The notes under the pieces are model-generated. The model had not been told where the DNA came from and ran no database searches. It saw nothing but the letters and a program-made list of their open reading frames with translations. DNA of 64,000 nt from Gemmatimonadaceae bacterium (GTDB taxonomy: Bacteria > Gemmatimonadota > Gemmatimonadetes > Gemmatimonadales > Gemmatimonadaceae), in NCBI GenBank assembly GCA_037721215.1, contig JBBJNV010000019.1, forward strand, positions 25,307 to 89,306. Reading direction: 5' to 3'. A program made the translations under genes and the position numbers. Of this stretch, positions 8,060-16,647 are shown piece after piece. Each line of letters starts with the position of its first letter. The stretch's first letter is position 1.

Positions 8060-9868
8060 CTACCGCGCCACTGCTCTCATGAGACCAGTTCCCCGTGGAA
8101 CCGTTCGCGCGGCACCAGCGAGAGGAATGGATATCGGAAGAGTCCCGCCCACTGCCTGCCTGCCGGCAATGGCGCGGGCGGCTGCCGTCTGTGACGCCGG
8201 GAAACCGCCCCACGCAACAAGATATGCCGAAACAAAGGGAACCTGCTGAAGCAGATACGGATTTCCGAACGCCACCACAATTGGTCGCTTTCCACGGACT
8301 GCCAGTCGCTGCACGAAATCCGCAAAAGCCTTTGGCGCGCTCGCCGAAACAGCTTCCCAGTTGTGCCCGACATACGAACCAACGATCACGATGTCCACTG
8401 AATCAGCCAGACGCTCAAGTCGGGCATAATCAGCGGATGGATCTTCTGCTGCGAGGAACTCGGCACGAGTCGCTTTATATACCTCACGCAGAGCCGCATT
8501 GAATGCAACACCCGCCGCCAGATCGCTGCGGCGGCCTACCGTCACCGAGAGAACCCGCGACGTCACAGGACCTGCCAGCGGCACCTGCCGCAGCGAATCC
8601 CTCACCAGCGTTATCGATCTTTCAGCAATCTCACTGGCCGCGGCAAGGTTGACACTGTCACCAACGAGAAAGCGAAGAGAATCGAGATTCACCAGCTTCT
8701 GCCGATTCAGCCCGAGATTGTGTTTGGCCTCGAGTATTCGCCGAACGGAGGTGTCGAGGCGTAACTCCGTATAACGACCCTCCCGGACACCCGACACCAC
8801 CGCATCGATAGTCTGGCTGACATCCAGCGGTTGAATGAGAATATCCACTCCCGCCGCCACCGAACGCTTGACAGCCTCCACCGCGCCGTACTGATCCAGG
8901 ACCGCGCGCATGTCCATCGCGTCCGAAATGATTATCCCGTCAAAGCCCAGATCCTTCCTGAGAAGACCCGTTAGCACATTCCCCGACAGCGTCCCCGGCA
9001 CACCTGTAGAGTCGAGCGCGGGCATCACACCGTGAAACGTCATCATCGCGCCTACGCCACCCGCAATCGCAGCGCGAAATGGTACCAGCTCGACGCTATC
9101 GAGTCTGTTTCGGCTCACACCTACGACAGGCAAGGCCAGATGCGAATTGGTCTCTGTGTCGCCGTGACCGGGGAAATGCTTGCCGGTCGCAATCATGCCG
9201 TTTTTCTGCAGGCCATGGATGAAAGCAACACCCAAGCGGGCAGCCAGCGCCGGATCCTCGCTGTACGACCGCGTATTGATGACCGGATTCGCCGGATTGT
9301 TGTTGACGTCGAGAACAGGCGCGTAGGCAATGTGGATTCCGAGCGCACGCCCTTCGATTGCCGTCAAACGGCCCTGCTGGTACGCCAGTGCGGTGTCGCG
9401 GGTAGCCCCGATCGCCATCTCAGGCGGAAAGACTACAGCTCCCCCGAGGTCGATCGCGTTGGGGACGAAATACCCCCCGCGAGCCCTGTAGCCAGCGCCA
9501 GCCTCGAGGTCCGCGCCGAAAAACAGCGGAATTTTGCTCATTCCCTGCATCGCGTTCAGCTTGGCGGCCAGTTCAGTTGGCGACCCGACTGAAATCGTGA
9601 ACCCGCCCACTTTCTCACGTGCTATGTAGTCGTTCAGCCGCCTCCACTGAGGCGAATCTCCGGGGGTGTAATCGCCGAGCACCGTCGGCCATACCATCTG
9701 CGCCGCCTTTTCACGGAGCGTCAACCCGGCCATTACCGAATCGACCCATAGGGATGCTGCTGGCCGCTGATTCGGCAACCCGCTCCGTCCTGGCGCAGTC
9801 GCAGGAGCACAGGCGGCAAGAAGAATAACCCCCGCCGTAAGAAGTCTGAATTGCCGGTTTTTGCTCAA
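8060..9868 (-). CDS. glycoside hydrolase family 3 lipoprotein (beta-N-acetylglucosaminidase-like)
   Basis: A 602-residue protein with a lipoprotein signal (LLAAC near residue 20). The GH3 catalytic barrel carries KHFPGHGDT with the His/Asp dyad loop typical of NagZ-type enzymes, and the nucleophile region IIISDAMDM. A C-terminal alpha/beta domain (about 400-600) follows. NagZ-like enzymes remove N-acetylglucosamine from muropeptides; a periplasmic lipoprotein version may scavenge or remodel peptidoglycan. The ATG overlaps the stop of yggX (ATGA at 9865-9868), giving a two-gene operon. Confidence 0.88.
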   Translation of the reverse strand: MSKNRQFRLLTAGVILLAACAPATAPGRSGLPNQRPAASLWVDSVMAGLTLREKAAQMVWPTVLGDYTPGDSPQWRRLNDYIAREKVGGFTISVGSPTELAAKLNAMQGMSKIPLFFGADLEAGAGYRARGGYFVPNAIDLGGAVVFPPEMAIGATRDTALAYQQGRLTAIEGRALGIHIAYAPVLDVNNNPANPVINTRSYSEDPALAARLGVAFIHGLQKNGMIATGKHFPGHGDTETNSHLALPVVGVSRNRLDSVELVPFRAAIAGGVGAMMTFHGVMPALDSTGVPGTLSGNVLTGLLRKDLGFDGIIISDAMDMRAVLDQYGAVEAVKRSVAAGVDILIQPLDVSQTIDAVVSGVREGRYTELRLDTSVRRILEAKHNLGLNRQKLVNLDSLRFLVGDSVNLAAASEIAERSITLVRDSLRQVPLAGPVTSRVLSVTVGRRSDLAAGVAFNAALREVYKATRAEFLAAEDPSADYARLERLADSVDIVIVGSYVGHNWEAVSASAPKAFADFVQRLAVRGKRPIVVAFGNPYLLQQVPFVSAYLVAWGGFPASQTAAARAIAGRQAVGGTLPISIPLAGAARTVPRGTGLMRAVAR

Positions 9869-10143
9869 TGGGAAATCGTACCCTGTTTTGTCGTGTCGAT
9901 GTCCGACTCATCGCCTGTCTTGAACAGGAATGCGGACATGTTTCTCGTGAGAAACGTACGTGCCTGGGGGTCCATCACATCCAGACCGTAGTGATTGATC
10001 AACATTGTCTGTTGCCGGCCCCAGTCCGCCCAGCACTGGCGGCAGACCTCCGAGACTATCCTGGTGCCGACCTGACCCGGGAATGGTGGACGCTCGAATC
10101 CTTCGCGAGTCTGTCCGCAACGAGAGCAAGTGACTTCAGCCAT
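9865..10143 (-). CDS. yggX: YggX-family Fe(2+)-trafficking / oxidative damage protection protein
   Basis: A 92-residue protein with the family core: a short N-terminal strand with Cys (CSRCG), then PPFPGQVGTRI, then CRQCWADW and QTMLINHYGLDVMDP. YggX protects Fe-S enzymes and participates in iron handling. I chose the ATG at 10143 because homologues begin MxxxxCxxxG here; a GTG at 10173 would add ten residues of unconserved sequence. This version has an extra Cys pair (CSRCG, CRQC), so a bound metal is possible. It overlaps the GH3 gene downstream. Confidence 0.8.
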   Translation of the reverse strand: MAEVTCSRCGQTREGFERPPFPGQVGTRIVSEVCRQCWADWGRQQTMLINHYGLDVMDPQARTFLTRNMSAFLFKTGDESDIDTTKQGTISH

Positions 10144-10445
10144 AGCTAGACTCGGCGGAAAAACGTCACGCACGGATTGATGAAATGGCCCGCGGTCACT
10201 ACAAAAAAAACTGGTTTCCGCCAGTCGGCTGACCTATTTCCGGAATCCGGCATCTACTGCAACTCCCTTGATGTGCCCTGCATCTGCGATCGACTGCCCA
10301 ATCTACTTAATCCCTCTACACGCGCCAACTTGACCCGTTCCGTATGCAGCAGACCGCGACACTTGCGGCGCTGTGCGGTTCGCCGTAGCGTGTCGGAAAC
10401 AATGACCGTCGCGCAAGCACGAGATCGACACCCGGCGATGATGAG
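10144..10445. other. divergent intergenic region between yggX and the aldo/keto reductase
   Basis: About 300 bp that must hold two divergent promoters. It includes an A8 tract near 10201-10208 and a TTGACC at about 10331. No hairpin terminator, leader ORF or strong palindrome was found. Confidence 0.35.
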
Positions 10446-11564
10446 TTGACAGCCGCCAGCCCGGATCGCGCAACAGCAGCAGGAACGCGTCGGCTCGCCG
10501 CCCGGCACGCGCACCTGTTTGCTCCCGATTTCTATCGCGAGCTGGGCTCCGGCATACTCGTTTCATCCATCGGCATGGGCACATACCTCGGCGCATGCGA
10601 CGATGCGGAAGACGCACGCTACGTGAGTCTTCTCGCCCAGGGACTGAACCGCGGCTTGAACGTGCTCGATACGGGAATCAATTACAGATGCCAGCGATCC
10701 GAACGGGCGGTAGGACTTGCCATTCGCCAGGCAATCGCTTCATCAACTGTTGCCAGAGACGAAATACTCGTGTGCACCAAAGGAGGATTCGTTCCGCTCG
10801 ACGGACAACCTCCCCGGTCGCGGGAGGACTACCGCTCCTATCTCGACCGCGAGTATTTCGAACGCAGTGTGATATCTCCGCGGGATCTGGTTGCCGGACA
10901 CTGCCTCAAGCCGCGCTTCATAGCCGACCAGATAGAGCGTAGCCTGACCAACCTGGGAGTGAGCCGCATCGACATCTTCTATGTTCATAACCCGGAGCAG
11001 CAACTGGAGTCGCTCGGCAGGGCGGAATTCCTCAACGCCATGCGCGATTTATTCTGCGAGCTGGAAGCACAGGTCGAGAGGGGAACGATTGGCGCATATG
11101 GCTGTGCGACATGGCACGGCTTCAGACTTTTCGCCGCAAACCGTAATCATCTTTCACTCGTGGAACTGCTGGGGGTGGCCCGCGAAGCGGGCGGACCCGA
11201 TCATCACTTCAATGTGGTGCAGGTGCCCGTAAACCTGGCCATGACCGAGGCAGTTCGTTCTCCCACGCAGCAGCACGATGGCAAATACCACTCCCTCCTC
11301 GGACTCGCTCGTCAGACGGGAATCGACGTCTTCGCGAGCGCATCACTGATGCAGGCACAGCTTACCCAGGGACTCCCGCCGGAAGCAGGCGTTGCCTTCC
11401 CCTCCCTGGTGACCGATGCACAGCGGGCGATTGCCTTTGTACGTGCACTTCCCATTGCATCAGCACTCGTCGGAATGAAGACCGTTGCCCATCTGGACGA
11501 AAATCTCGTCGCCGGCTATCCCGCTTTGCCAATTGAAAGGGCGGCCAGAGCGCCAGTTTCATAG
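10446..11564 (+). CDS. aldo/keto reductase
   Basis: A 372-residue TIM-barrel oxidoreductase of the AKR superfamily. The catalytic tetrad is visible as VLDTGINY (Asp and Tyr), CTKGG (Lys) and FYVHNPE (His). The barrel begins at LGSGILVSSIGMGTYLG near residue 33. The start is TTG at 10446 behind GATGATGAG; the N-terminal 30 residues are variable, so the start is uncertain. Substrate unknown. The last 49 bp overlap, convergently, the 3' end of the thioredoxin/NHL gene. Confidence 0.85.
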   Translation: MTAASPDRATAAGTRRLAARHAHLFAPDFYRELGSGILVSSIGMGTYLGACDDAEDARYVSLLAQGLNRGLNVLDTGINYRCQRSERAVGLAIRQAIASSTVARDEILVCTKGGFVPLDGQPPRSREDYRSYLDREYFERSVISPRDLVAGHCLKPRFIADQIERSLTNLGVSRIDIFYVHNPEQQLESLGRAEFLNAMRDLFCELEAQVERGTIGAYGCATWHGFRLFAANRNHLSLVELLGVAREAGGPDHHFNVVQVPVNLAMTEAVRSPTQQHDGKYHSLLGLARQTGIDVFASASLMQAQLTQGLPPEAGVAFPSLVTDAQRAIAFVRALPIASALVGMKTVAHLDENLVAGYPALPIERAARAPVS

Positions 11565-12970
11565 TCGATCGCCACGATTCGATGCGCGTTGGTGTCGGCT
11601 ACATATGCATGGCTGCCGCCGCACGCTACGCCGCCCGGCTCGTGCAATCCCCCAATCCACGTTGCAGCTGATCTCGTCATCGGATCGAGCCATTTCACAG
11701 AATCGTTGTACGAGTCGGCTATGAGCATCCTGCCACTGGAGTGCAACGAGACTCCCTGCTGGTGCTGCATGAGCACCTCGTCACCAATGCCATCGGCATC
11801 GCCAAAATCGAAGAGGCCGGTTCCCACCAGCGTTCTTACATTGCCGTCAGCGGCGATGTCGGCGACGCGGATCGCACTGGACTCGGAATCCGCGAAACAG
11901 AGCTTGTCCCCGAATGCCGCAATGCCCATCGGCTGAGCGAGTAGCGCTTCGCGATTGTCACCATCGCGGATGTCTTCGCCGCCGCTTCCGCTGTGCACCC
12001 GGGATTTCTTCGAGCCGAGGTCGATGGCCCAGAGCTGATGGGCTCCGGCCATGGCGACGAAGAGGGTGTTTCCGGCAATCGCCAGATCCCATGGCGAAGA
12101 CAGCGATCCGCCATCTCTGTCGACCCGGCTTCGGAACTGCCGGCCTGTCCCCGCCAATGTCGCGGTTTCTCCGGTGTCGAGATCGATCATTCTCACCGCA
12201 TGATTGGCAGCGTCAGCGACATAAAGGCTCTTGCCGGAAAACGCCAGCCCCTGGGGAGAATTGAACGACGGCGCGGCTCCGTCTGCGAACCCAGCTTCCA
12301 TGCCACCGAATACACGATGCAAATCCATCCGCGTCCCATTTTCAGAAAGCGATCCGTACATCACACGATGGTTGCCGCTATCGGAAACCGCGATGCGATC
12401 GCCATCGATTGCTACCTTCCCGGGATATCTCAGCATCCCTGGCGGCGCTTCCGGTTTATCAGTTTCGAAATGCAGCAATCGTGTGTCGAGTTCGCCTGAG
12501 GCCCTGGTTGTCTCGATCAGCCCGTCGATGAATGGCATGAGCATGTCAGCTGTGAATTCGCCTGCGTGAGATCCCACTACGCTCCCTCGCGGGTCGATGA
12601 TGACGAGCGTCGGCCACGCGGATACCGCGTAACTCCGCCAGATTCGAAACTGCCTGTCATTCACGATTGGGTGCGTTACTCCAAGCCTCAGCGAGGCATC
12701 CCGGATTCGCCCCGAAACGCGCTCGGCGTGGTATTTCCCGCTATGAACTCCAATGACGACCAGCTCCGCCGGATACCGCAGCTCGAGCTCCCGCAACTGC
12801 GGGAGTACATGAATGCAGTTTATTCAGCCATACGTCCAGAAATCGAGCAACACCACCTTGCCGACGAGTTCGGTCAGTGTAAGAGCTCTGCCGCCAGTGT
12901 GGATCCAGTCCAGATTGTCGGGAAAAGCTGGAGATCTGACGGATGGAGTCGGAGTGAATTCTCTTGGCAT
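11516..12970 (-). CDS. thioredoxin-like/NHL-repeat protein with in-frame TGA: probable selenoprotein
   Basis: Read through one TGA (12826-12824) the frame encodes 484 residues from ATG 12970 to TAG 11516. Residues ~15-140 are a thioredoxin-like domain of the NHLRC2 type (FPDNLDWIHTGG, GKVVLLDFWTYG, then INCIHVLPQL). Residues ~160-480 are NHL/beta-propeller repeats (FNSPQGLAFSGKSLYVADAAN, LAQPMGIAAFGDKLCFADSES in part). The TGA is codon 49, exactly where the family has the first Cys of its CxxC, giving UxxC with Cys52. Homology continues in the same frame on both sides, so this is neither a frameshift nor two genes. A hairpin at bacterial SECIS distance follows. The alternative is a nonsense mutation or base-call error of TGC/TGT. 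No selA/B/C/D gene is in the window to confirm Sec decoding. Confidence 0.75.
12788..12805 (-). promoter_or_regulatory. candidate bacterial SECIS hairpin downstream of the in-frame TGA
   Basis: On the mRNA, CTCCCGCAGTTGCGGGAG folds into a 7-8 bp perfect stem with loop AGUU. It begins 18 nt after the TGA, so the apical loop is 25 nt downstream. Published bacterial SECIS models call for an apical loop about 16-37 nt from the UGA with a G among the first two loop bases; both hold here. Confidence 0.6.
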
Positions 12971-13032
12971 GTTGTATCGAGTAAGGAGATTGAATGGTGG
13001 GAGAGTGGTTGCATGAACCGGGCTAGGAAGAC
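12971..13032. promoter_or_regulatory. 62-bp divergent promoter region
   Basis: It separates the selenoprotein-like gene (minus) from the MBL hydrolase gene (plus). The plus gene has an AGGA ribosome site 4-5 nt before its ATG. No Shine-Dalgarno is evident for the minus gene. Confidence 0.4.
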
Positions 13033-14055
13033 ATGACTGCAAATTCGCATCACCGGGAGGGAGGAGGATTTCGCAATCCCTGGCCGGGTGCGCAGCCCCA
13101 CGGATTGAGCGGAGTATTGAAATGGGCGATGTCACGTCGGCCGGCGGCAGCGCTCGCTTATCGCCAGCAAATGAGCCTCTCACCCGAACCACTCGCGCGT
13201 CACGCGCATACCGATGGGCAAACAGCACATGGTCCGGGCCCGGCGGCAAACGCGCTGGCCGTCACCTGGATTGGCCACAGCACATTCCTCATTCAATGCA
13301 ATGGCCTCAACATCCTGACAGATCCGATCTGGTCGAGGCGAGCGTCGCCGGTTTCCTTCGCCGGCCCCGAGCGTCTCATGCCTCCCGGGGTTCCTTTCGA
13401 TAGCCTTCCCGAGATACATGCAGGTTTCATCTCACACGACCACTACGACCATCTCGATGACGCTACAGTCCGTCGTCTGATCGATCGTTTCCCGCGAATG
13501 CAGTGGTTTGTGCCCCTCGGTGTCGTCGCATTTCTGCATCGGCTCGGCGCCGCGAACGTCGCCGAGCTCGACTGGTGGAACGAGCTGAGTATCGGGCCGA
13601 TCTCTGCACAGTGTACACCTGCACAACATTTCTCGGGGCGATTCCCATGGGACAGGGATTCGACGCTCTGGTGTGGATGGGTAATTCGGGTTGGAGATTT
13701 CCGCGTTTTTTTCGCGGGTGATACCGCGCTTCACACGGAATTCCGCAGGATCGCCGAGCGCTACGGCCCGTTCGATGTCGCCATCCTCCCGATTGGTGCC
13801 TATGAACCGCGCTGGTTCATGCGCCCCGTTCACATGGACCCAGTGGAGAGCGTGACTGCGTACCAGCAGCTCACGGCAGATACCCCAGGCCACGCTTGTG
13901 TAATGATCGCATCACACTGGGGAACGTTCAGGCTGACTGATGAGCCACTCGATGAACCACCGGTCCTCGCGCGCGAGGCGTGGACAAATTCGGGTCTCAA
14001 TGAGCAGATGCTGGCGATTCTCGCTCATGGTCAGTGTCGCGTTGTAAAGCGGTGA
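13033..14055 (+). CDS. MBL-fold metallohydrolase (NAPE-PLD/UlaG-like)
   Basis: A 340-residue metallo-beta-lactamase-fold enzyme. The metal motif SHDHYDHLDD is present, preceded by TWIGHSTFLIQ and followed by FFAGDTALH and a terminal IASHWGTF. The order and spacing match the N-acyl-phosphatidylethanolamine phospholipase D-like branch (COG2220). These are phosphodiesterases or lactonases; the substrate cannot be assigned. The N-terminal ~70 residues are poorly conserved. It is divergent from the probable selenoprotein gene. Confidence 0.85.
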   Translation: MTANSHHREGGGFRNPWPGAQPHGLSGVLKWAMSRRPAAALAYRQQMSLSPEPLARHAHTDGQTAHGPGPAANALAVTWIGHSTFLIQCNGLNILTDPIWSRRASPVSFAGPERLMPPGVPFDSLPEIHAGFISHDHYDHLDDATVRRLIDRFPRMQWFVPLGVVAFLHRLGAANVAELDWWNELSIGPISAQCTPAQHFSGRFPWDRDSTLWCGWVIRVGDFRVFFAGDTALHTEFRRIAERYGPFDVAILPIGAYEPRWFMRPVHMDPVESVTAYQQLTADTPGHACVMIASHWGTFRLTDEPLDEPPVLAREAWTNSGLNEQMLAILAHGQCRVVKR

Positions 14056-14188
14056 TTCGCCGTAATCGCTCGCGATGACTCGCTGCACAAGTCATACTTG
14101 TTCTCGCGCGTGAACCGCAAGCGTTATACATTGTGCGCGCATGGTGCAATTAGTCTCATCGGACCTCTATATCATCGGAGCTTGAAAT

Positions 14189-14839
14189 ATGGCTGCAGCC
14201 AGGAAGTCGTCGCGCGGTGGTTCAAAGAGCGGAAGCAGGAACGCGGGAACAGCCGGGAGAAAGTCCAGCGCCCGTAAATCACCCGCTCGAAAGTCGGCGG
14301 CCCGCAAGAGTGGGGCGAAATCTGCCACCACGCGCGGTGCGTCCACGCGCAAGAGCACAGTCAGAAAAGGCAGTATGACGAGGAAGAGTGCTGCGACGAA
14401 GCGCGCTTCGACCAGCAAGAGCGCAGGCAAGAGCACGAGCAAGCGCGCTCCGGCGAGAAAAAGCGCAGCCAAGCGAGGGCCGGCGACGAAAAGCTCTGCC
14501 AAGCGAGGCCTGATGGCCGCGAAGCGCGGTGTATCGGCCGCGAAGCGTAGTTTGGCGGCGAGCGGCAGCAAGAGATCAGCTGCAACCAAGAGATCGGCTG
14601 CCAGCAAGAAATCCAGCACTGGCACGAAATCCGCTCCGCGCCGGAAATCGGCAACTCGACGGAAAAGCGCTGCGGCTTCCAAGCCACGCGTCAACAGGCA
14701 GGGGAATCCGGTTACGAGGCGTGCCAAGTCGATCGCCAATCGTGTCGGGCGTGTCGCAACCGGAGTTGTACAGCAGACCGTCGACGGAGTAGAACATGCC
14801 GTCGATGTGATAAAGGAAACCGTTCAGGACCATACCTGA
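14189..14839 (+). CDS. histone H1-like Lys/Ala/Ser-rich DNA-binding protein
   Basis: A 216-residue protein of which the first ~170 residues are almost only Lys, Arg, Ala, Ser, Gly and Thr, with recurring ARKSA/TKRSA units spaced 4-6 residues apart. The last ~45 residues (from about NRVGRVATGV) form an amphipathic segment. Such tails bind DNA non-specifically, as in bacterial H1-like proteins. The ATG follows GGAGCTTGAAAT. The complementary strand has a long open frame that is a codon-bias shadow. Function in chromatin compaction is inferred from composition. Confidence 0.75.
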   Translation: MAAARKSSRGGSKSGSRNAGTAGRKSSARKSPARKSAARKSGAKSATTRGASTRKSTVRKGSMTRKSAATKRASTSKSAGKSTSKRAPARKSAAKRGPATKSSAKRGLMAAKRGVSAAKRSLAASGSKRSAATKRSAASKKSSTGTKSAPRRKSATRRKSAAASKPRVNRQGNPVTRRAKSIANRVGRVATGVVQQTVDGVEHAVDVIKETVQDHT

Positions 14840-14849
14840 TACGTTGCGC

Positions 14850-14885
14850 GGACAGGGATGGCCTGCTAACAGGCCGTCCCTGTCC
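14850..14885. terminator. bidirectional hairpin between convergent genes
   Basis: GGACAGGGA (14850-14858) pairs with TCCCTGTCC (14877-14885), and inside it GGCCTG pairs with CAGGCC around a CTAA loop. No strong T-run follows. A second palindrome, GTATAA-CGA-TTATAC (14886-14900), adjoins it and includes the stop of the minus-strand gene. Confidence 0.6.
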
Positions 14886-14894
14886 GTATAACGA

Positions 14895-15701
14895 TTATAC
14901 GGTCAGCGTCACCCGCGGCGAGTTGTGTACGATCCACTCGCGAACCTCTTCGAATACAAGGGCGCGACCGTAATCGACAGTGATGATGTGCCCGCCATCG
15001 TCAGTCCAGACGAGCTTCTTGTTGACGGCGCCGAGCGCGGCGTATGCGCGCGTTGCGACCGATTGCCCGATGCGGGGATCGTTGCGCGATTGAATCAGCA
15101 GCGTGGGCAGTGTTATCGAAGCCAGTGACTCCCTTGCCAGCGTGGCGAGTCGCCACAGCTCATACAGCAACCTCCCGCTGAACACTCCGTAACCAAGATT
15201 TTTCTCACGCTCTCCCGGGTCGAGGATGGAGCGGGGACTTCGCGATGAACGAGCTCCCGCGGCTTTTCCCCAGATCCAGTGCGAAGCAGCCGCAACCCTG
15301 TGATCGAGCGGCATCTCCAGATAAGGCGCCAGAAGCACGAGTGACGAAATGCCATCGCGCTGGGCGGCAAGCAGGGCAGCCAGCGCGCCACCCATGGACA
15401 GTCCGGCAACCGAAACGGTGGTGTAGCGCTGCTGCATCACCGACAGTTCGTCATTCGCGAACTGCAGCCACTCGTTGCGCCGCGAGGCGATGAACGACTC
15501 GACGTTTCGGCCATGGCCAGGCAAAAGCGGAGCACGCACACCGAGGCCTGCCCTGTGCAGATCGTGAGCAAGCAGGCCGAGGGTCTGCGGAGTATCTCCA
15601 AAACCATGCAGGAGAAGAACGCCGTGCGAGTTCTCCTCCCCTATGTCTATTGTTTCAGCACCGGTGATGATTCCGGCTGGAGGGGTTGCTCCCGGCTGCA
15701 T
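14895..15701 (-). CDS. alpha/beta hydrolase (carboxylesterase/monoacylglycerol-lipase type)
   Basis: A 268-residue hydrolase. The oxyanion motif LLLHGFGDTP and nucleophile elbow GLSMGG are clear; the acid lies in SRNDPRIG and the His in TDDGGHIIT. It resembles Est30-like carboxylesterases and lysophospholipases. No signal peptide. It starts 3 bp after the stop of the Crp/Fnr regulator gene and is probably controlled or co-expressed with it. Confidence 0.85.
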   Translation of the reverse strand: MQPGATPPAGIITGAETIDIGEENSHGVLLLHGFGDTPQTLGLLAHDLHRAGLGVRAPLLPGHGRNVESFIASRRNEWLQFANDELSVMQQRYTTVSVAGLSMGGALAALLAAQRDGISSLVLLAPYLEMPLDHRVAAASHWIWGKAAGARSSRSPRSILDPGEREKNLGYGVFSGRLLYELWRLATLARESLASITLPTLLIQSRNDPRIGQSVATRAYAALGAVNKKLVWTDDGGHIITVDYGRALVFEEVREWIVHNSPRVTLTV

Positions 15702-15704
15702 TCG

Positions 15705-16442
15705 CTAGAGTGAAATCCTCATTGGCTCTCGGGTAACGGGCAGCGTCCCATCGACGCCACTGTATTCTTCCCTGATATGGCTCGCAAGAGCGCTGGGCGC
15801 AATCGAAAATGCCGTGCCCTTTCGCTCGGCAATCCCCGAGCCCGCGAGTCTCGCGAGTGCAAGCGCTATCGACTCTCGCGTGGCTCCCACCATCTCGCAG
15901 AGAAGACGGTGATGTCGCAGTTCGAGGTGGATGCTTCCATCCTCCGCCAGGAATGAACGATCACATGAAAGCCGTTGCAGGGAGGCAATCAGCCGTCCTT
16001 CGACGCTCTGCGACGCAAGCTCATGGAGCTTTTCAAGGAGATGCGATCGCTCGCTCATGAGCTGCCCAACGAAATGCAAAGCCTCGCCTGGCCTTTCCCT
16101 CACGAATGAACGGAATCGCGGTCCGCTCACAAACATCGTTTCTGTCTCATCTGCAGCATACGCGTCGGTGACGTAACTCCCCTCTGTCACCAATCCCTCA
16201 ATGCCGAACATCTCACCTGGCGTCACGATCGCCGGTACGAAACCCTTGCCGGTGCGAATCTTGTTACGCAAAACGACATGGCCCCGTAACACAAGCGACA
16301 GTCCGTCGGCCTGAGCACCCCGCTGATAAATCTGAAAGTTTGCCGGCCACGCCGTGCGGGCCCCATAATCTGCAAGCGCTACAATGTCTTCTGCAACCAG
16401 CTTCGATCTCTTCCGCAACAACAAAGCACTCTGCATGCGCAC
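15705..16442 (-). CDS. Crp/Fnr-family transcriptional regulator
   Basis: A 245-residue protein with an N-terminal cyclic-nucleotide-binding jelly roll (FQIYQRGAQADGLSLVLRGHVVLRN, PGEMFGIEGL, read in parts), a long dimerisation helix (about 125-150) and a C-terminal winged HTH (LLCEMVGATRESIALALARL). No Fe-S cysteine cluster is visible, so it is more CRP-like than FNR-like. The start may be ATG 16442 or 16436. It precedes the esterase gene. A perfect TGTGA-N6-TCACA site 14 kb away (30243-30260) could be a target of this or another family member. Confidence 0.88.
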   Translation of the reverse strand: MRMQSALLLRKRSKLVAEDIVALADYGARTAWPANFQIYQRGAQADGLSLVLRGHVVLRNKIRTGKGFVPAIVTPGEMFGIEGLVTEGSYVTDAYAADETETMFVSGPRFRSFVRERPGEALHFVGQLMSERSHLLEKLHELASQSVEGRLIASLQRLSCDRSFLAEDGSIHLELRHHRLLCEMVGATRESIALALARLAGSGIAERKGTAFSIAPSALASHIREEYSGVDGTLPVTREPMRISL

Positions 16443-16647
16443 CCGTCTGAACGTTGATTAGAACGCCATTCGCAATGTCCGGGCCGGAAAACAAAGGGGA
16501 ATATCCTATTGAATCCCTTACATTATCCGGCGTTCGATGAAGCGCGGCGTAGGCTATTTGCCGCTGCGAACGTCCCACGCCGCGGGCATTGAGAGACGGC
16601 GTGATTCGCGGGAAATCGCGGGTGATGGCATTATACGCCGCAACTCG
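16443..16647. promoter_or_regulatory. upstream region of the Crp/Fnr gene
   Basis: About 205 bp between the smr gene stop and the regulator's ATG. The minus strand carries TATAAT at about 16634-16629 and GATAAT near 16528. An imperfect inverted repeat (GGGGAATATCC... GAATCCC) lies around 16496-16517. No terminator hairpin seen. Confidence 0.35.

Noticed and set aside
12824..13249. The 5' part of the selenoprotein-like gene as a separate 141-residue gene
   Set aside because: It ends exactly at the redox motif and homology continues in frame after the TGA; residues before 12970 are antisense to the MBL gene start and not conserved.
14200..14680. Possible CRISPR or DNA repeat array in the H1-like gene
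   Set aside because: Repeats are short, irregular and follow codons for Lys/Ala/Ser; there are no unique spacers.
14167..14739. Long open frame antisense to the H1-like gene
   Set aside because: Low-complexity shadow produced by the repetitive Lys/Ala codons of the real gene.
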